A stretch of 64,000 bases of DNA from CAZEHO01 sp964511945. GTDB lineage: Bacteria > Actinomycetota > Acidimicrobiia > Spongiisociales > UBA11373. Below, one piece after another: positions 24,939 through 35,292 of the stretch (position 1 is its first letter; the number at the start of each line of letters is the position of its first letter). The position numbers were made by a program, and so were the translations under genes. The stretch is taken from assembly GCA_964511945.1 (NCBI GenBank), contig CAZEHO010000008.1, positions 1 to 64,000 of the forward strand. Reading direction: 5' to 3'. Under the pieces are notes generated by a model, which saw nothing but the letters and a program-made list of their open reading frames with translations, was not told the origin of the DNA and made no database searches.

Positions 24939-26257
24939 CCGACCAACTCGACCTCATGCCGGAGATTCCTCCCGAGGAAGAGGACTGGTTCCCCCACGGC
25001 CGGGTGTCGGCGCGGGAGTGGGCCCGGGAGAACCTGTTCAGCAACTGGTGGAACGGTGTTCTCACGCTGATTTTCGGCGCGTTGTTCATCTACTTCGGGT
25101 TCCGGGTGCTGCGTTTCGTCTTCGTCACCGCTGAGTGGGAGATCGTCCGCCGCAACCTCACCAACTTCATGGTCGGACGCTTCCCCCGCGAGGACCTGTG
25201 GCGGGTGTGGTCCTCGACATTCGTACTCCTCCTCTTCAGCACGATGGCAGCGGGTGCCTGGCACACGATCACGATCGAGCGAGCCGAGGAGGCCGGTATC
25301 GAGCACTCGACTCCATCCTGGGGCGATCGCCTCAAGCGGTTCTGGCCGATCATCATGCTGGCGATCGTTCTGCTGGCCTTGACCCGCAGCATCGGTCCTC
25401 TGTTCGTCGTCGTCGGGGCCGTTGCCATCGCCATCGCCGGACGATGGCTGGGACCCCACCTGCCCGGCTTCCTGCGCCGACGGGCATGGCTCGTCCTGCT
25501 GATCGGCGTCGATCTGTGGCTGGAGCTGCTCGGCGCCGGGGTGGCCCATTGGCTGCTCTCACTGCTCGGCATCGGGTCGTGGGGTGTGGGCTGGGACGAA
25601 TGGGGCGGCCTCCATCTGACCCTCTTCGTCACCACCACCGGCATCATCCTGGCATTCCCGATCGGGTTGCTGGCGGCGCTGGCGCGGCGCAGCACGCTCC
25701 CCGCGCTGCGCACCCTTTCGGTGGGCTACATCGAGTTCATCCGCGGTGTGCCGCTGATCACCTTGCTGCTGATGGGGCAGTTCATGCTCGGCTTCTTCTT
25801 CCCCGAGAGCCTCTTCGGTATCGACATCGAGCCGCCGTCGGACGTCACCCGGGCACTGATCGCCATCACCCTGTTCACCGGGGCGTACGTGGCGGAGATC
25901 GTCCGGGGCGGACTGCAGGCAGTCGATCGGGGCCAGACGGAGGCTGCGCTGGCCGTTGGGCTCCCGACCGCCAAGGTGATGCGGTTCATCGTGCTCCCGC
26001 AAGCCCTGCGGGCGGTGATTCCGGCGATGGTCGGCCAGTTCATCAGCCTCTTCAAGGACACCTCGCTGCTTACGATCATCGGCGTTCTCGAGCTGTTGAA
26101 CGTCTCCGAGGTAGCCAATGCACAACCCGACTTCCTCGGCCGGGGCCTCGCCTCAGTAACCCTGCCCTTCGTCGGGCTGGTCTACTGGGTCGGGTCGTAC
26201 ACAATGTCCAAGGAAAGCCGCCGGCTCGAACGTAAGCTCGGCGTGGGAGAACGATGA
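24935..26257 (+). CDS. aapM: General L-amino acid ABC transporter, permease AapM
   Basis: 440 residues. A long N-terminal region with several membrane helices precedes the conserved permease core; the EAA loop reads GQTEAALAVGLPTAKVM followed by FIVLPQA. It would pair with AapQ to form the channel. Coupled by ATGA to aapQ and followed after 10 bp by aapP. Confidence 0.92.
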   Translation: MTDQLDLMPEIPPEEEDWFPHGRVSAREWARENLFSNWWNGVLTLIFGALFIYFGFRVLRFVFVTAEWEIVRRNLTNFMVGRFPREDLWRVWSSTFVLLLFSTMAAGAWHTITIERAEEAGIEHSTPSWGDRLKRFWPIIMLAIVLLALTRSIGPLFVVVGAVAIAIAGRWLGPHLPGFLRRRAWLVLLIGVDLWLELLGAGVAHWLLSLLGIGSWGVGWDEWGGLHLTLFVTTTGIILAFPIGLLAALARRSTLPALRTLSVGYIEFIRGVPLITLLLMGQFMLGFFFPESLFGIDIEPPSDVTRALIAITLFTGAYVAEIVRGGLQAVDRGQTEAALAVGLPTAKVMRFIVLPQALRAVIPAMVGQFISLFKDTSLLTIIGVLELLNVSEVANAQPDFLGRGLASVTLPFVGLVYWVGSYTMSKESRRLERKLGVGER

Positions 26258-26267
26258 GGGAACCACG

Positions 26268-27071
26268 ATGACCGAGGAACATGCCAATCAGGCCGCACAA
26301 GCCGCGCAGTTCGAAGACGCCACCGCCGTAGCCGGTTCCGGCGAGACGATGATCGAGGTCATCGGCGTCGACAAGTTCTTCGGTGACTTCCAGGCGTTGA
26401 AGGACATCACCATCAACGTCGGCCGTCAGGAAGTGGTGGTCGTATGCGGCCCCTCCGGTTCCGGCAAGTCGACACTGATCCGGTGTATCAACCGGCTCGA
26501 GCAGCACGACCGGGGCACGATCATCGTCGACGGCGTGGAACTGACCGACGACATCAAGGCCATCCAGCAGATCCGCACCGAGACCGGGATGGTCTTCCAG
26601 CAGTTCAATCTGTTTCCCCACCTCACGGTGCTCGAGAACATCACACTGGCACCGCGCCAGGTCCGGCACTGGCCCAAGAGCGAAGCGGACGAGATCGCCA
26701 TGGAGACGCTCGAGCGGGTCCAGATCCCCGAGCAGGCTCACAAGTACCCGGCTCAGCTGTCCGGCGGCCAGCAACAGCGGGTGGCCATCGCCCGGGCGCT
26801 GGCGATGCGCCCCAAGGTGATTCTCTTCGACGAGCCGACCTCGGCGCTCGACCCGGAGATGATTGCCGAGGTGCTCGACGTGATGAAGGAACTGGCACGC
26901 TCCGGGATGACGATGATCGTGGTCACCCACGAGATGGGGTTCGCCCGGGAGGTGGCGGACCGGGTGGTCTTCATGGCCGATGCCGAGATCGTCGAGGTCG
27001 GAACTCCCGAGCACTTCTTCCACAACCCGCGCGAGGACCGGACCAAGCTGTTCCTGAGTCAAATCCTGTAG
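26268..27071 (+). CDS. aapP: General L-amino acid ABC transporter, ATPase AapP
   Basis: 267 residues. An acidic, Gln/Ala-rich N-terminal tail of about 25 residues precedes the ATPase domain, which has Walker A GPSGSGKST, the Q-loop in MVFQQFNLFPHL, signature LSGGQQQRVAIARAL and Walker B ILFDEPTSALDPE. It completes an aapJQMP operon for uptake of many L-amino acids. Two CAGAGGY heptamers follow 4 nt after the stop codon. Confidence 0.94.
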   Translation: MTEEHANQAAQAAQFEDATAVAGSGETMIEVIGVDKFFGDFQALKDITINVGRQEVVVVCGPSGSGKSTLIRCINRLEQHDRGTIIVDGVELTDDIKAIQQIRTETGMVFQQFNLFPHLTVLENITLAPRQVRHWPKSEADEIAMETLERVQIPEQAHKYPAQLSGGQQQRVAIARALAMRPKVILFDEPTSALDPEMIAEVLDVMKELARSGMTMIVVTHEMGFAREVADRVVFMADAEIVEVGTPEHFFHNPREDRTKLFLSQIL

Positions 27072-27075
27072 GGAT

Positions 27076-27089
27076 CAGAGGCCAGAGGT
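27076..27089. repeat. Two CAGAGGY heptamers after aapP
   Basis: CAGAGGC and CAGAGGT in tandem. The unit is the reverse complement of the ACCTCTG array at 41382-41437. It also provides the AGAGG that may serve as the ribosome site of the next gene. Confidence 0.5.
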
Positions 27090-27092
27090 CAT

Positions 27093-27836
27093 ATGGCCGA
27101 CCTCAATCGGATTCGCTGGCTCGAAGCTCGTGCCGATGAGGCGTGGCCGGCTGCGATCGTCGAGGAGCACGATGGCTGGCTGTTGCGCTGGGCCGAGGGA
27201 CCGTGGAACCGGACCAACTCGGTTGCCACTCCGGACGCTGGATCCACCCCGCTGCCGGCCAAGATCGACCATGCCGAACGCTGGTACCGGAACCGGGAGC
27301 GCCGCCCGGTCTTCAAGCTGACCGCGGCGACGGAACCGCCCAAACTCGATGACGTACTGCGCCGGTGTGGCTATGACGTGAGCTTCACCGTCTCCGTGCA
27401 GGCCAGGGACATCACCGCCGCTACGGAGTCCGAGGTGGTCGTCGACGAGCGGCCGACAACTGCTTGGCTGAGTGCCAAACAGCGGATCGCAGGGGGTAGC
27501 AGCGACCGTGCCCTGCATCTCCCCACACTGCTGTCGCGGATCTCGGCGCCGGCGGGCTTTGCCCGGATCGACGAGGCGGGCACAACGCTTGGCCTCGGCA
27601 TGGCCGTCATCACCGGCGGTCACGCCGGGATCTTCGACCTCATCACTGACCCGGAAGCCCGCGGTCGCGGCATCGCCGGCAAGATCGTGGCAGCGCTCGA
27701 GGGCTGGGGCGCCGCCCGCGGCGCCGGCACCTCCTATCTCCAGGTCGAGACCACCAACGAAGTAGCGCTGAGGATGTACGAGCGGCTGGGGTACCGAGAG
27801 TTGTATCGGTACTGGTACCGGGAGCTGTCCTCCTAG
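27093..27836 (+). CDS. GNAT-family N-acetyltransferase
   Basis: 247 residues. The C-terminal half carries the GNAT core: FDLITDPEARGRGIAGKIVAAL (acetyl-CoA binding R-x-x-G-x-G/A) and EVALRMYERLGYRELYRY. The N-terminal half looks like a second, degenerate GNAT-type domain, as in actinobacterial two-domain members. The acceptor is unknown. It follows aapP by 21 bp and may be read from the same transcript. Confidence 0.85.
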   Translation: MADLNRIRWLEARADEAWPAAIVEEHDGWLLRWAEGPWNRTNSVATPDAGSTPLPAKIDHAERWYRNRERRPVFKLTAATEPPKLDDVLRRCGYDVSFTVSVQARDITAATESEVVVDERPTTAWLSAKQRIAGGSSDRALHLPTLLSRISAPAGFARIDEAGTTLGLGMAVITGGHAGIFDLITDPEARGRGIAGKIVAALEGWGAARGAGTSYLQVETTNEVALRMYERLGYRELYRYWYRELSS

Positions 27837-27877
27837 TGGCGAGCTGTGACGCAATCGGGCTTGGGCAGGCCCTCCGG

Positions 27878-27883
27878 TATCGT
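27878..27883 (+). promoter_or_regulatory. Leaderless -10 box for the rhomboid gene
   Basis: TATCGT, 7 nt before the GTG at 27891; this fixes that codon as the likely start. Confidence 0.45.
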
Positions 27884-27890
27884 GCCGTCC

Positions 27891-28727
27891 GTGACCAGCG
27901 AACAGGCGACCGTCTGCTACCGCCATCCGGACCGGCCCACCAGGGTGTCGTGCTCGGAGTGCGGCCGGCCGATCTGCGTCGATTGCATGAACGACGCCGC
28001 CGTCGGTCAGAAGTGCCCGGAGTGCTCCCGCCATGAGGGCCGGGGCCGGGTGATCCAAGCTCGCACCACCGTCGGCGCCGTCGGCCGCACCGCCACCCCC
28101 CTCACCATCACCCTGATCGTGATCAATGTGGGGATCTTCCTGCTCGCCCAACTGGTCCCCGACCTAGAGCGCCGCTTCTTCATCGACGGTTCGCAGATCA
28201 ACTTCCTGGTGGAACGAGGAGAGTGGTACCGGGCGTTCACCGCCATGTTCCTCCACGGCGGTGTCATGCACGTGGCCTTCAACATGTATGCGCTGTGGAT
28301 CTTCGGTCCGCTGCTCGAACGCCGCTACGGCTGGCCTGCCTTCCTGTCTCTCTACCTCGGTGCCGGGGTCACTGGTGGGGCGTTCTTCTATCTCATCGGG
28401 GAACGCGCCGTCAGTGCAGTAGGAGCTTCGGGTGCGATCTTCGGGCTCTTCGGCGCCGTGCTCGCAACGATCTACCGGCAGCGTCATACCCCGGCAGGGC
28501 GGATGGTCTTCAATCAGCTCCTGCTCTTGCTCGGGATCAACCTGGCGCTGCCCTTCGTGATCGACGGCATCGCCTGGGAGGCCCACGTCGGCGGCCTGGT
28601 CGCAGGCCTCCTCATCGCCGCCGCCTGGGATCGGATTCCTCGCACCGCGGCGAATCCGATGGCCGTGCGGATCGCGTTCGCGCTCGGCGTTGCGGTCGCG
28701 GCGACGCTGATTCTCATCTTCACCTGA
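27891..28727 (+). CDS. Rhomboid intramembrane serine protease with N-terminal zinc finger
   Basis: 278 residues from the GTG at 27891 (an upstream GTG at 27846 has no support). The N-terminus has a B-box-like zinc motif (CYRHPDRP, CSECGRPIC, CPEC). Six membrane helices follow with the rhomboid hallmarks: the L1-loop WYRAFTAMFLHGG and HVAFNM, the catalytic Ser in GASGAIFG, and the catalytic His in EAHVGGLVAG. Rhomboids cut membrane proteins within the bilayer; the substrate is unknown. Confidence 0.92.
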   Translation: MTSEQATVCYRHPDRPTRVSCSECGRPICVDCMNDAAVGQKCPECSRHEGRGRVIQARTTVGAVGRTATPLTITLIVINVGIFLLAQLVPDLERRFFIDGSQINFLVERGEWYRAFTAMFLHGGVMHVAFNMYALWIFGPLLERRYGWPAFLSLYLGAGVTGGAFFYLIGERAVSAVGASGAIFGLFGAVLATIYRQRHTPAGRMVFNQLLLLLGINLALPFVIDGIAWEAHVGGLVAGLLIAAAWDRIPRTAANPMAVRIAFALGVAVAATLILIFT

Positions 28728-28817
28728 TCCGGCGGGCTCCGCCCTCCCGGCGAGCCGGTGACTACCAGGCGTAGGATGCGACTCCCGGCCGCCGGCCGAA
28801 GCTACAAAGAGATCGTC

Positions 28818-28846
28818 GGAGGCCCGCGTGATGGTCGCGGGCCTCC
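28818..28846 (+). other. Leader hairpin before the second permease gene
   Basis: An 11-bp stem (GGAGGCCCGCG with CGCGGGCCTCC) and a 7-nt loop, 18 nt before the start at 28865. It could end the rhomboid transcript, or act as an attenuator in a leader starting near a TAGGAT box at about 28773. Confidence 0.45.
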
Positions 28847-28864
28847 TGTGTGAAGGGAGGACCC

Positions 28865-30433
28865 ATGACAACGGTGGTGGAGAAGGAATCCCCGCCTGAT
28901 CGGGGATACCGATACTTCATTGCCCACCAGAACAGCTGGTCGTGGGCGACGCTGACTCTCGGTGCCGTCACCCTGCTGATGATCCTGGTGGGAACGCCCC
29001 TGGTACTCAACGCCTTCGGGTGGACCCAGGAGTGTCCAGAGGGAGCAACGATCGCCGAGTGCTCCACGACGGCACCCCTGACCGCTGGTCTCACCAGTGA
29101 CGGACTCGGCATGGCGATCACCCTCACGTGGGTGCTGGCCGTCATCACCGCGGTCGTGGCGTACCTGTCCTGGCGGCGATACGACAACAAGCCGAACAAA
29201 GAGGCCACCGTCGCCGGGTTCATCCTGGCCACCCAGGGAGCCGCCTTCGCCGGAGTGCTCTACTGGTTCCGGGGCAGCGATGTGGAGCGTTTCGCCCGCA
29301 ACTTCCTCGATGTCGCCCTGCTGGGAGAGAAAGCGGGCTTCGTCCTGTCCTCGATCACCACCGACCTCTGGGATGTGATCACGGCGTCCCTGGACATCGC
29401 GCTGCTCTTCGGCGGGGGCGGGCTGGTGATCTGGGTTACCTACGTCGCCGGCATGTGGGCCATACGCCACGCCCCGCCCGGCTTCTTTGCCCGCATTGCC
29501 GGCACCTCGGGTGCCGTCGGTGCATTGGTCGGAATTCTCACCCGCCTGTTCCGCGACGACCCGGAGGCAGTCGATCAGGCTGCCTCATTCGATCTCATGG
29601 TCGTCGCATTCGGCGTCTTGGGAGCATTGGTCGGATTCGTATTCGCGACCCTGGTCACCGTCGCCTGGGCGGTGATCCAGCGTAAGCACGGGTTCCCGAC
29701 CCTCCCCTGGAAGGTGATTCTCGGCCTGTTCGTCCTGGGATTGGCGTTCGGGATGTTCGAGGAGATCACCAGCCGGGCGGTGCTGCCGAGCTTCGCCCGC
29801 GGTGCCTGGAACACCCTGGTGCTCTCCTTAGCCGGTGCGGCGCTCGGCTTCGGCCTCGGGCTGATCATCTCGATCTTCACGATGTCGAAACGAGCGGTCG
29901 TCCGGGCCCCGGCGCGGCTCTACATCAACTTCTTCCGGGGAACACCGCTGATCTGGCAGATCTCGTTCGCCGGTATCGGTCTCATCCCGGCACTCCGCCT
30001 GAACCTGAGCATGTATCAGATCGCGATCCTGGTACTCGGGTTCAACCTGGCGGCATACTCGTCCGAGGTGTATCGCTCGGGCATCCAATCCATCGAGCGG
30101 GGCCAAATAGAAGCCTCCCGTTCACTCGGGCTGACCTATTTCCAATCGATGGGGTATGTGATCGTTCCGCAAGCCATCCGGCGGGTCATCCCGCCGTTGC
30201 TCAACGAGTTCGTGATCCTCATCAAGGACACCTCGCTCGTCTCGGTGCTCGGCCTGACCATCGCCCAGAAGGAGCTCCTGGGCGTCGGCCGTGACATCTA
30301 CTCATCGTCCTTCGACGCCACCGCGTGGCTGGGTGCAGCCGCCGGGTTCCTGATCATCACCCTCCCGATGATCCGGATCGTGACCATCGTCGAGCGGAGG
30401 ATGCGCAGCGGCCTGACGAGTGCGATTGGATAG
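28865..30433 (+). CDS. Polar amino-acid ABC transporter permease with long N-terminal extension
   Basis: 522 residues, about twice the usual length. The last 230 residues are a standard HisM-type permease with the EAA loop (RGQIEASRSLGLTYFQSMGY) and an INFFRGTPLIWQ segment. The first 290 residues carry about six extra membrane helices of unknown function, similar in layout to AapM. AGGGAGG lies upstream. The ATPase gene follows after 8 bp. No binding-protein gene adjoins the pair. Confidence 0.88.
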   Translation: MTTVVEKESPPDRGYRYFIAHQNSWSWATLTLGAVTLLMILVGTPLVLNAFGWTQECPEGATIAECSTTAPLTAGLTSDGLGMAITLTWVLAVITAVVAYLSWRRYDNKPNKEATVAGFILATQGAAFAGVLYWFRGSDVERFARNFLDVALLGEKAGFVLSSITTDLWDVITASLDIALLFGGGGLVIWVTYVAGMWAIRHAPPGFFARIAGTSGAVGALVGILTRLFRDDPEAVDQAASFDLMVVAFGVLGALVGFVFATLVTVAWAVIQRKHGFPTLPWKVILGLFVLGLAFGMFEEITSRAVLPSFARGAWNTLVLSLAGAALGFGLGLIISIFTMSKRAVVRAPARLYINFFRGTPLIWQISFAGIGLIPALRLNLSMYQIAILVLGFNLAAYSSEVYRSGIQSIERGQIEASRSLGLTYFQSMGYVIVPQAIRRVIPPLLNEFVILIKDTSLVSVLGLTIAQKELLGVGRDIYSSSFDATAWLGAAAGFLIITLPMIRIVTIVERRMRSGLTSAIG

Positions 30434-30441
30434 GAGCAGCG

Positions 30442-31179
30442 ATGACTACAGAACCTCTCGTCAGATTGGAGAAGGTCCACAAGTGGTTCGGCGACAACCA
30501 CGTCCTGCGAGGTATCGATCTCGAGATCTTCCCGCAGGAGGTGGTGGTGCTGATCGGGCCATCGGGCTCCGGCAAGTCGACGCTGCTGCGGACGATCAAC
30601 ATGCTCGAGGAGCCAACCGAAGGGAAGGTGTTCTTCGAGGGCACCGAACTCACCGACATCCGGACCGACCTCAATGAGGTCCGTACCCACGTCGGCATGG
30701 TGTTTCAGCAGTTCAACCTGTTCCCCCACCTGACCGCACTCGACAACGTGACGCTGGCGCTGCTCAAGGTGCTGCGGCTGAGTGAGGAGGAGGCCGAGCA
30801 GCGGGCGATGGAGCAGCTCAGCCACGTCGGTCTCGGCGACCGGGCGGAGTCATACCCATCACAGCTGTCCGGCGGCCAGCAGCAGCGAGTTGCAATCGCC
30901 CGGGCGCTCGCCATGAAGCCAACGATGATGCTGTTCGACGAAGTGACCTCCGCCCTCGACCCGGAGCTGGTCAACGAGGTGCTCACGGTCATGCAGGACC
31001 TCGCTGCCGAGGGCATGACCATGGTCGTCGTCACCCATGAGATGGGGTTCGCCCGTGAGGTGGGGAGCCGGCTGCTGTTCACCGACGAGGGCATCATCCT
31101 CGAGGAGGGCCTGCCGACCGAGGTGTTCGCCAATCCCAAGGAGGAGCGCACCAGGGCGTTCTTGAGTCAAGTGTTGTAA
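30442..31179 (+). CDS. Polar amino-acid ABC transporter ATPase
   Basis: 245 residues. Walker A GPSGSGKST, Q-loop MVFQQFNLFPHL, signature LSGGQQQRVAIARAL and Walker B MLFDEVTSALDPE, with the D-E-V variant common in this group. The ATG at 30442 follows TAGGAG; the longer frame overlaps the permease and is not used. It pairs with the permease just upstream. The binding protein may be AapJ or lie elsewhere. Confidence 0.93.
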   Translation: MTTEPLVRLEKVHKWFGDNHVLRGIDLEIFPQEVVVLIGPSGSGKSTLLRTINMLEEPTEGKVFFEGTELTDIRTDLNEVRTHVGMVFQQFNLFPHLTALDNVTLALLKVLRLSEEEAEQRAMEQLSHVGLGDRAESYPSQLSGGQQQRVAIARALAMKPTMMLFDEVTSALDPELVNEVLTVMQDLAAEGMTMVVVTHEMGFAREVGSRLLFTDEGIILEEGLPTEVFANPKEERTRAFLSQVL

Positions 31180-31228
31180 GAAGAGATCAGGCCTCTCTCG
31201 CAAGCCGCTCGACGCCTTAGGTGGAATC

Positions 31229-31924
31229 GTGACCCATATCGTCATCCCCCACAGATTCAGGGGCCCCGTTGACTCTGGGAACGGGGGATACACCTGTGGG
31301 ATTGTTGCCGGGTTTGTCGAGGGTGACGCCGAGGTCACCCTGCGGGCCCCGCCTCCACTCGACCGGCCACTGGCGGTGCGCGATCACGGCGGCCAGATCA
31401 GTGTCTTCGATGGCGACAACCTGATCGCCCAGGGGAACCCGGTGGAGTGGGACCTCTCGATCCCGGAACCGCCGACCTTCGATGAGGCGGTCGAAGCGGC
31501 CACCGGGTACGCCGGACTCACGGTCCATGCGTTTCCGGAGTGCTTCGTGTGCGGGACCGACCGCCCCGACGGCCTCAGGATCTACAGCGGCCCGGTCGGC
31601 GCCCGCGACCTGGTGGCATCACCGTGGGTTCCCGACAGCAGCCTCCCCAACACGAATGGCGTCCTCCCGCCCGAGATGGCATGGGCGGCGCTCGACTGTC
31701 CCGGGGCCTGGGCCGAGGAACGGCAGATGGAACACACCCCGGTGGTGCTCGGGCGCATGGCGGCGAAGGTGCTCACGACCGTCGAGGTCGGACGGCGCTT
31801 CGTCGCGCTGGGATGGCCGATCGGCCGGCAGGGGCGGAAGCTGTTCTCCGGCACTGCGCTGTTCACGGATGCGCAGGAGTTGGTTGGGTTCGCCCGCCAG
31901 ACCTGGATCGTGATCGCCGACTGA
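31229..31924 (+). CDS. Hotdog-fold (thioesterase-like) protein
   Basis: 231 residues. The pattern FRGPVDSGNGGYTCG near the start, a central CFVCG block and PPEMAWAALDCPG match a group of actinobacterial proteins assigned to the PaaI-like hotdog thioesterase fold. The Cys-x-x-Cys (FVCG) is conserved in the group but of unknown role. The GTG start is preceded by AGGTGGA. A substrate cannot be named. It runs convergent with the B12-binding regulator, whose gene starts one base after its stop. Confidence 0.7.
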   Translation: MTHIVIPHRFRGPVDSGNGGYTCGIVAGFVEGDAEVTLRAPPPLDRPLAVRDHGGQISVFDGDNLIAQGNPVEWDLSIPEPPTFDEAVEAATGYAGLTVHAFPECFVCGTDRPDGLRIYSGPVGARDLVASPWVPDSSLPNTNGVLPPEMAWAALDCPGAWAEERQMEHTPVVLGRMAAKVLTTVEVGRRFVALGWPIGRQGRKLFSGTALFTDAQELVGFARQTWIVIAD

Positions 31925-32746
31925 TCAGGCAAGCAGGCCGGTTGCGAACGACAGCGCCGCCGGGCCGTCGGCGGCGTAGGAGTCGGCACCGAGTTGCAGC
32001 GCATGCTGCTGGTCCCGGATCGCGTGGCCGCCGATGACCACCGGAGCGTCCACCGCAGCATGGAGTGCGCCGGTCAGTTCCGAAACCCCGTCGAGGACCG
32101 CCGAGTTGGTGACACTCACGGCCACCGCGGTCAGCGGTGCCGCCTTCACTGCAGCGTCCACGAAATCGGTGATCGGGAGATCGGTGCCGAGTTCGATCAC
32201 CTCGAATCCGGCGCCGCGGAACATGTCGGACACCATCGCAACAGGCAGGGCATGACCTTCGCCTGCCGGCGTCCCGATCACGACCCGTCCCTGGTCACGT
32301 CCGCGTCGCGTGAATCTGGCGCTCAGCCTGCCCACGATCCGGCTGGCAATAGCAGTAGCGCGATGTTCGTCGGCGATCGACGACACTCCTTCGTGCCAGT
32401 CCTCACCGATCTTGCAGAGTGCCGGACCGAGCACGTCGGTGTAGATGCGGGTGGGCTCGAGGCCGGCGGCCATGGCGGCCTCGACGACCTGCCACGAGCC
32501 CCTTTCGTCGCCGGCGACCAGGCGAGCCTCAAGACGGCGGGTCCACGGGGCATCGAAACCACCCCGCCCCCGCTTCGGGGCCGACTGCTGTGACTTGCGG
32601 AACTCCTCGAAGTCCTCGACGGTGACCTGCCACTCGGCTCCCACCTTCTCGGCGTGCAGCATCCCGAGGCGCACGTAGCGGTACGCGGTCATGTAATGCA
32701 CGCCGAGCTTGGCGGCACACGCCTTGAGAGTCAGGGTCTTGTTCAC
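31925..32746 (-). CDS. HTH regulator with CarH-type B12-binding domain
   Basis: 273 residues. An excisionase/BldC-like winged helix (about 5-50, ACAAKLGVHYMTAYRYVRLG) is followed by a helical B12-capping domain with a W-x9-E-H motif (Trp117, Glu127-His128) and a Rossmann-type cobalamin domain in which His165 of GEGH is the candidate lower ligand. W-x9-EH is the hallmark of CarH/LitR photoreceptors, which hold DNA as adenosylcobalamin tetramers and release it in light. The usual MerR HTH is replaced here. The GTG start lies one base after the stop of a small zinc-finger-like gene, so the two are coupled. Light sensing is an inference. Confidence 0.82.
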   Translation of the reverse strand: MNKTLTLKACAAKLGVHYMTAYRYVRLGMLHAEKVGAEWQVTVEDFEEFRKSQQSAPKRGRGGFDAPWTRRLEARLVAGDERGSWQVVEAAMAAGLEPTRIYTDVLGPALCKIGEDWHEGVSSIADEHRATAIASRIVGRLSARFTRRGRDQGRVVIGTPAGEGHALPVAMVSDMFRGAGFEVIELGTDLPITDFVDAAVKAAPLTAVAVSVTNSAVLDGVSELTGALHAAVDAPVVIGGHAIRDQQHALQLGADSYAADGPAALSFATGLLA

Positions 32747-32747
32747 G

Positions 32748-32954
32748 TTATGCGTGGTTCTCGAGGTATTCCTGGGTGAACTCGCCCCGCAAGCGGGGAA
32801 AGCGAACCGGGGCATGATTGAAGCAGAAGTCCGCCTTGTTGTACCGGGAGAGCCGCACCGAGCAATCGTCATCGGCGCACACGCGTCCGGCCTTGTAGGT
32901 CTTAGGGCGCCGCCGGGACCTGCCGACGGTCGAAGCCCGCATCGTGGTGTTCAT
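32748..32954 (-). CDS. Small putative zinc-binding protein
   Basis: 68 residues, basic N-terminus, with Cys26, Cys31, Cys44 and His47 (C-x4-C-x12-C-x2-H) around LSRYNKADFC. The spacing suggests a small zinc knuckle. GGGAGG lies before the ATG. It is the first gene of a two-gene unit with the B12-binding regulator and could be its partner or an independent DNA-binding protein. I do not recognise a named family. Confidence 0.7.
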   Translation of the reverse strand: MNTTMRASTVGRSRRRPKTYKAGRVCADDDCSVRLSRYNKADFCFNHAPVRFPRLRGEFTQEYLENHA

Positions 32955-32988
32955 GTCGTGCCTCCCGGCATCTGTCTTGCCTGAGATT

Positions 32989-33016
32989 ATTTTAGCACTT
33001 AATCATTTACTTGTAA
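32989..33016 (-). promoter_or_regulatory. AT-rich promoter of the B12-regulator operon
   Basis: On the minus strand: TTACAA, a 16-bp spacer and TAAAAT, in an AT-rich island unusual for this genome. AAGT recurs with 12-bp spacing within the spacer region, a possible autoregulatory direct-repeat operator. Confidence 0.45.
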
Positions 33017-33043
33017 CCGTGGTGGCTTCCCCGACAATAGAAG

Positions 33044-33067
33044 CGGGGAGGCCCGAAGGCCTCCCCG
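33044..33067 (-). terminator. Terminator of the acetyl-CoA synthetase gene
   Basis: A perfect 9-bp stem (GGGGAGGCC with GGCCTCCCC) and a CGAA loop, about 30 bp after the acs stop. Confidence 0.65.
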
Positions 33068-33095
33068 TCCGATCGATCTTCCCGTATCTCGATCG

Positions 33096-35054
<1,959 letters not shown>

Positions 35055-35185
35055 TTCGCCTCCCTTTGATACGGGTGTGTGGCTGCGAGTCCATCCTATG
35101 AGGTACCCGAGTCGCGATCGTGGGACGAACGTCCTTATCCGCGTGGGTAGTTTCGTGAAGCAACCCTCTCTCCGGGGCTTCGGCA

Positions 35186-35274
35186 CGGGGAACGGGAACC
35201 GGGTACCGGGCACTGAAGGGTGGAGCTTCCGCCTCGTGGGTGATGGTCCGTCCAGTTCCCAACTCCCGGTTCCC
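35186..35274. repeat. Two facing degenerate heptamer arrays
   Basis: Left array 35186-35213: CGGGGAA, CGGGAAC, CGGGTAC, CGGGCAC. Right array 35254-35274: AGTTCCC, AACTCCC, GGTTCCC, whose reverse complement is GGGAAC-like. The two therefore face each other across 40 bp and could fold into a large imperfect hairpin. They lie between the divergent acs and methyltransferase genes. Confidence 0.7.
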
Positions 35275-35292
35275 CTGTGCTTCCATAGGCTC

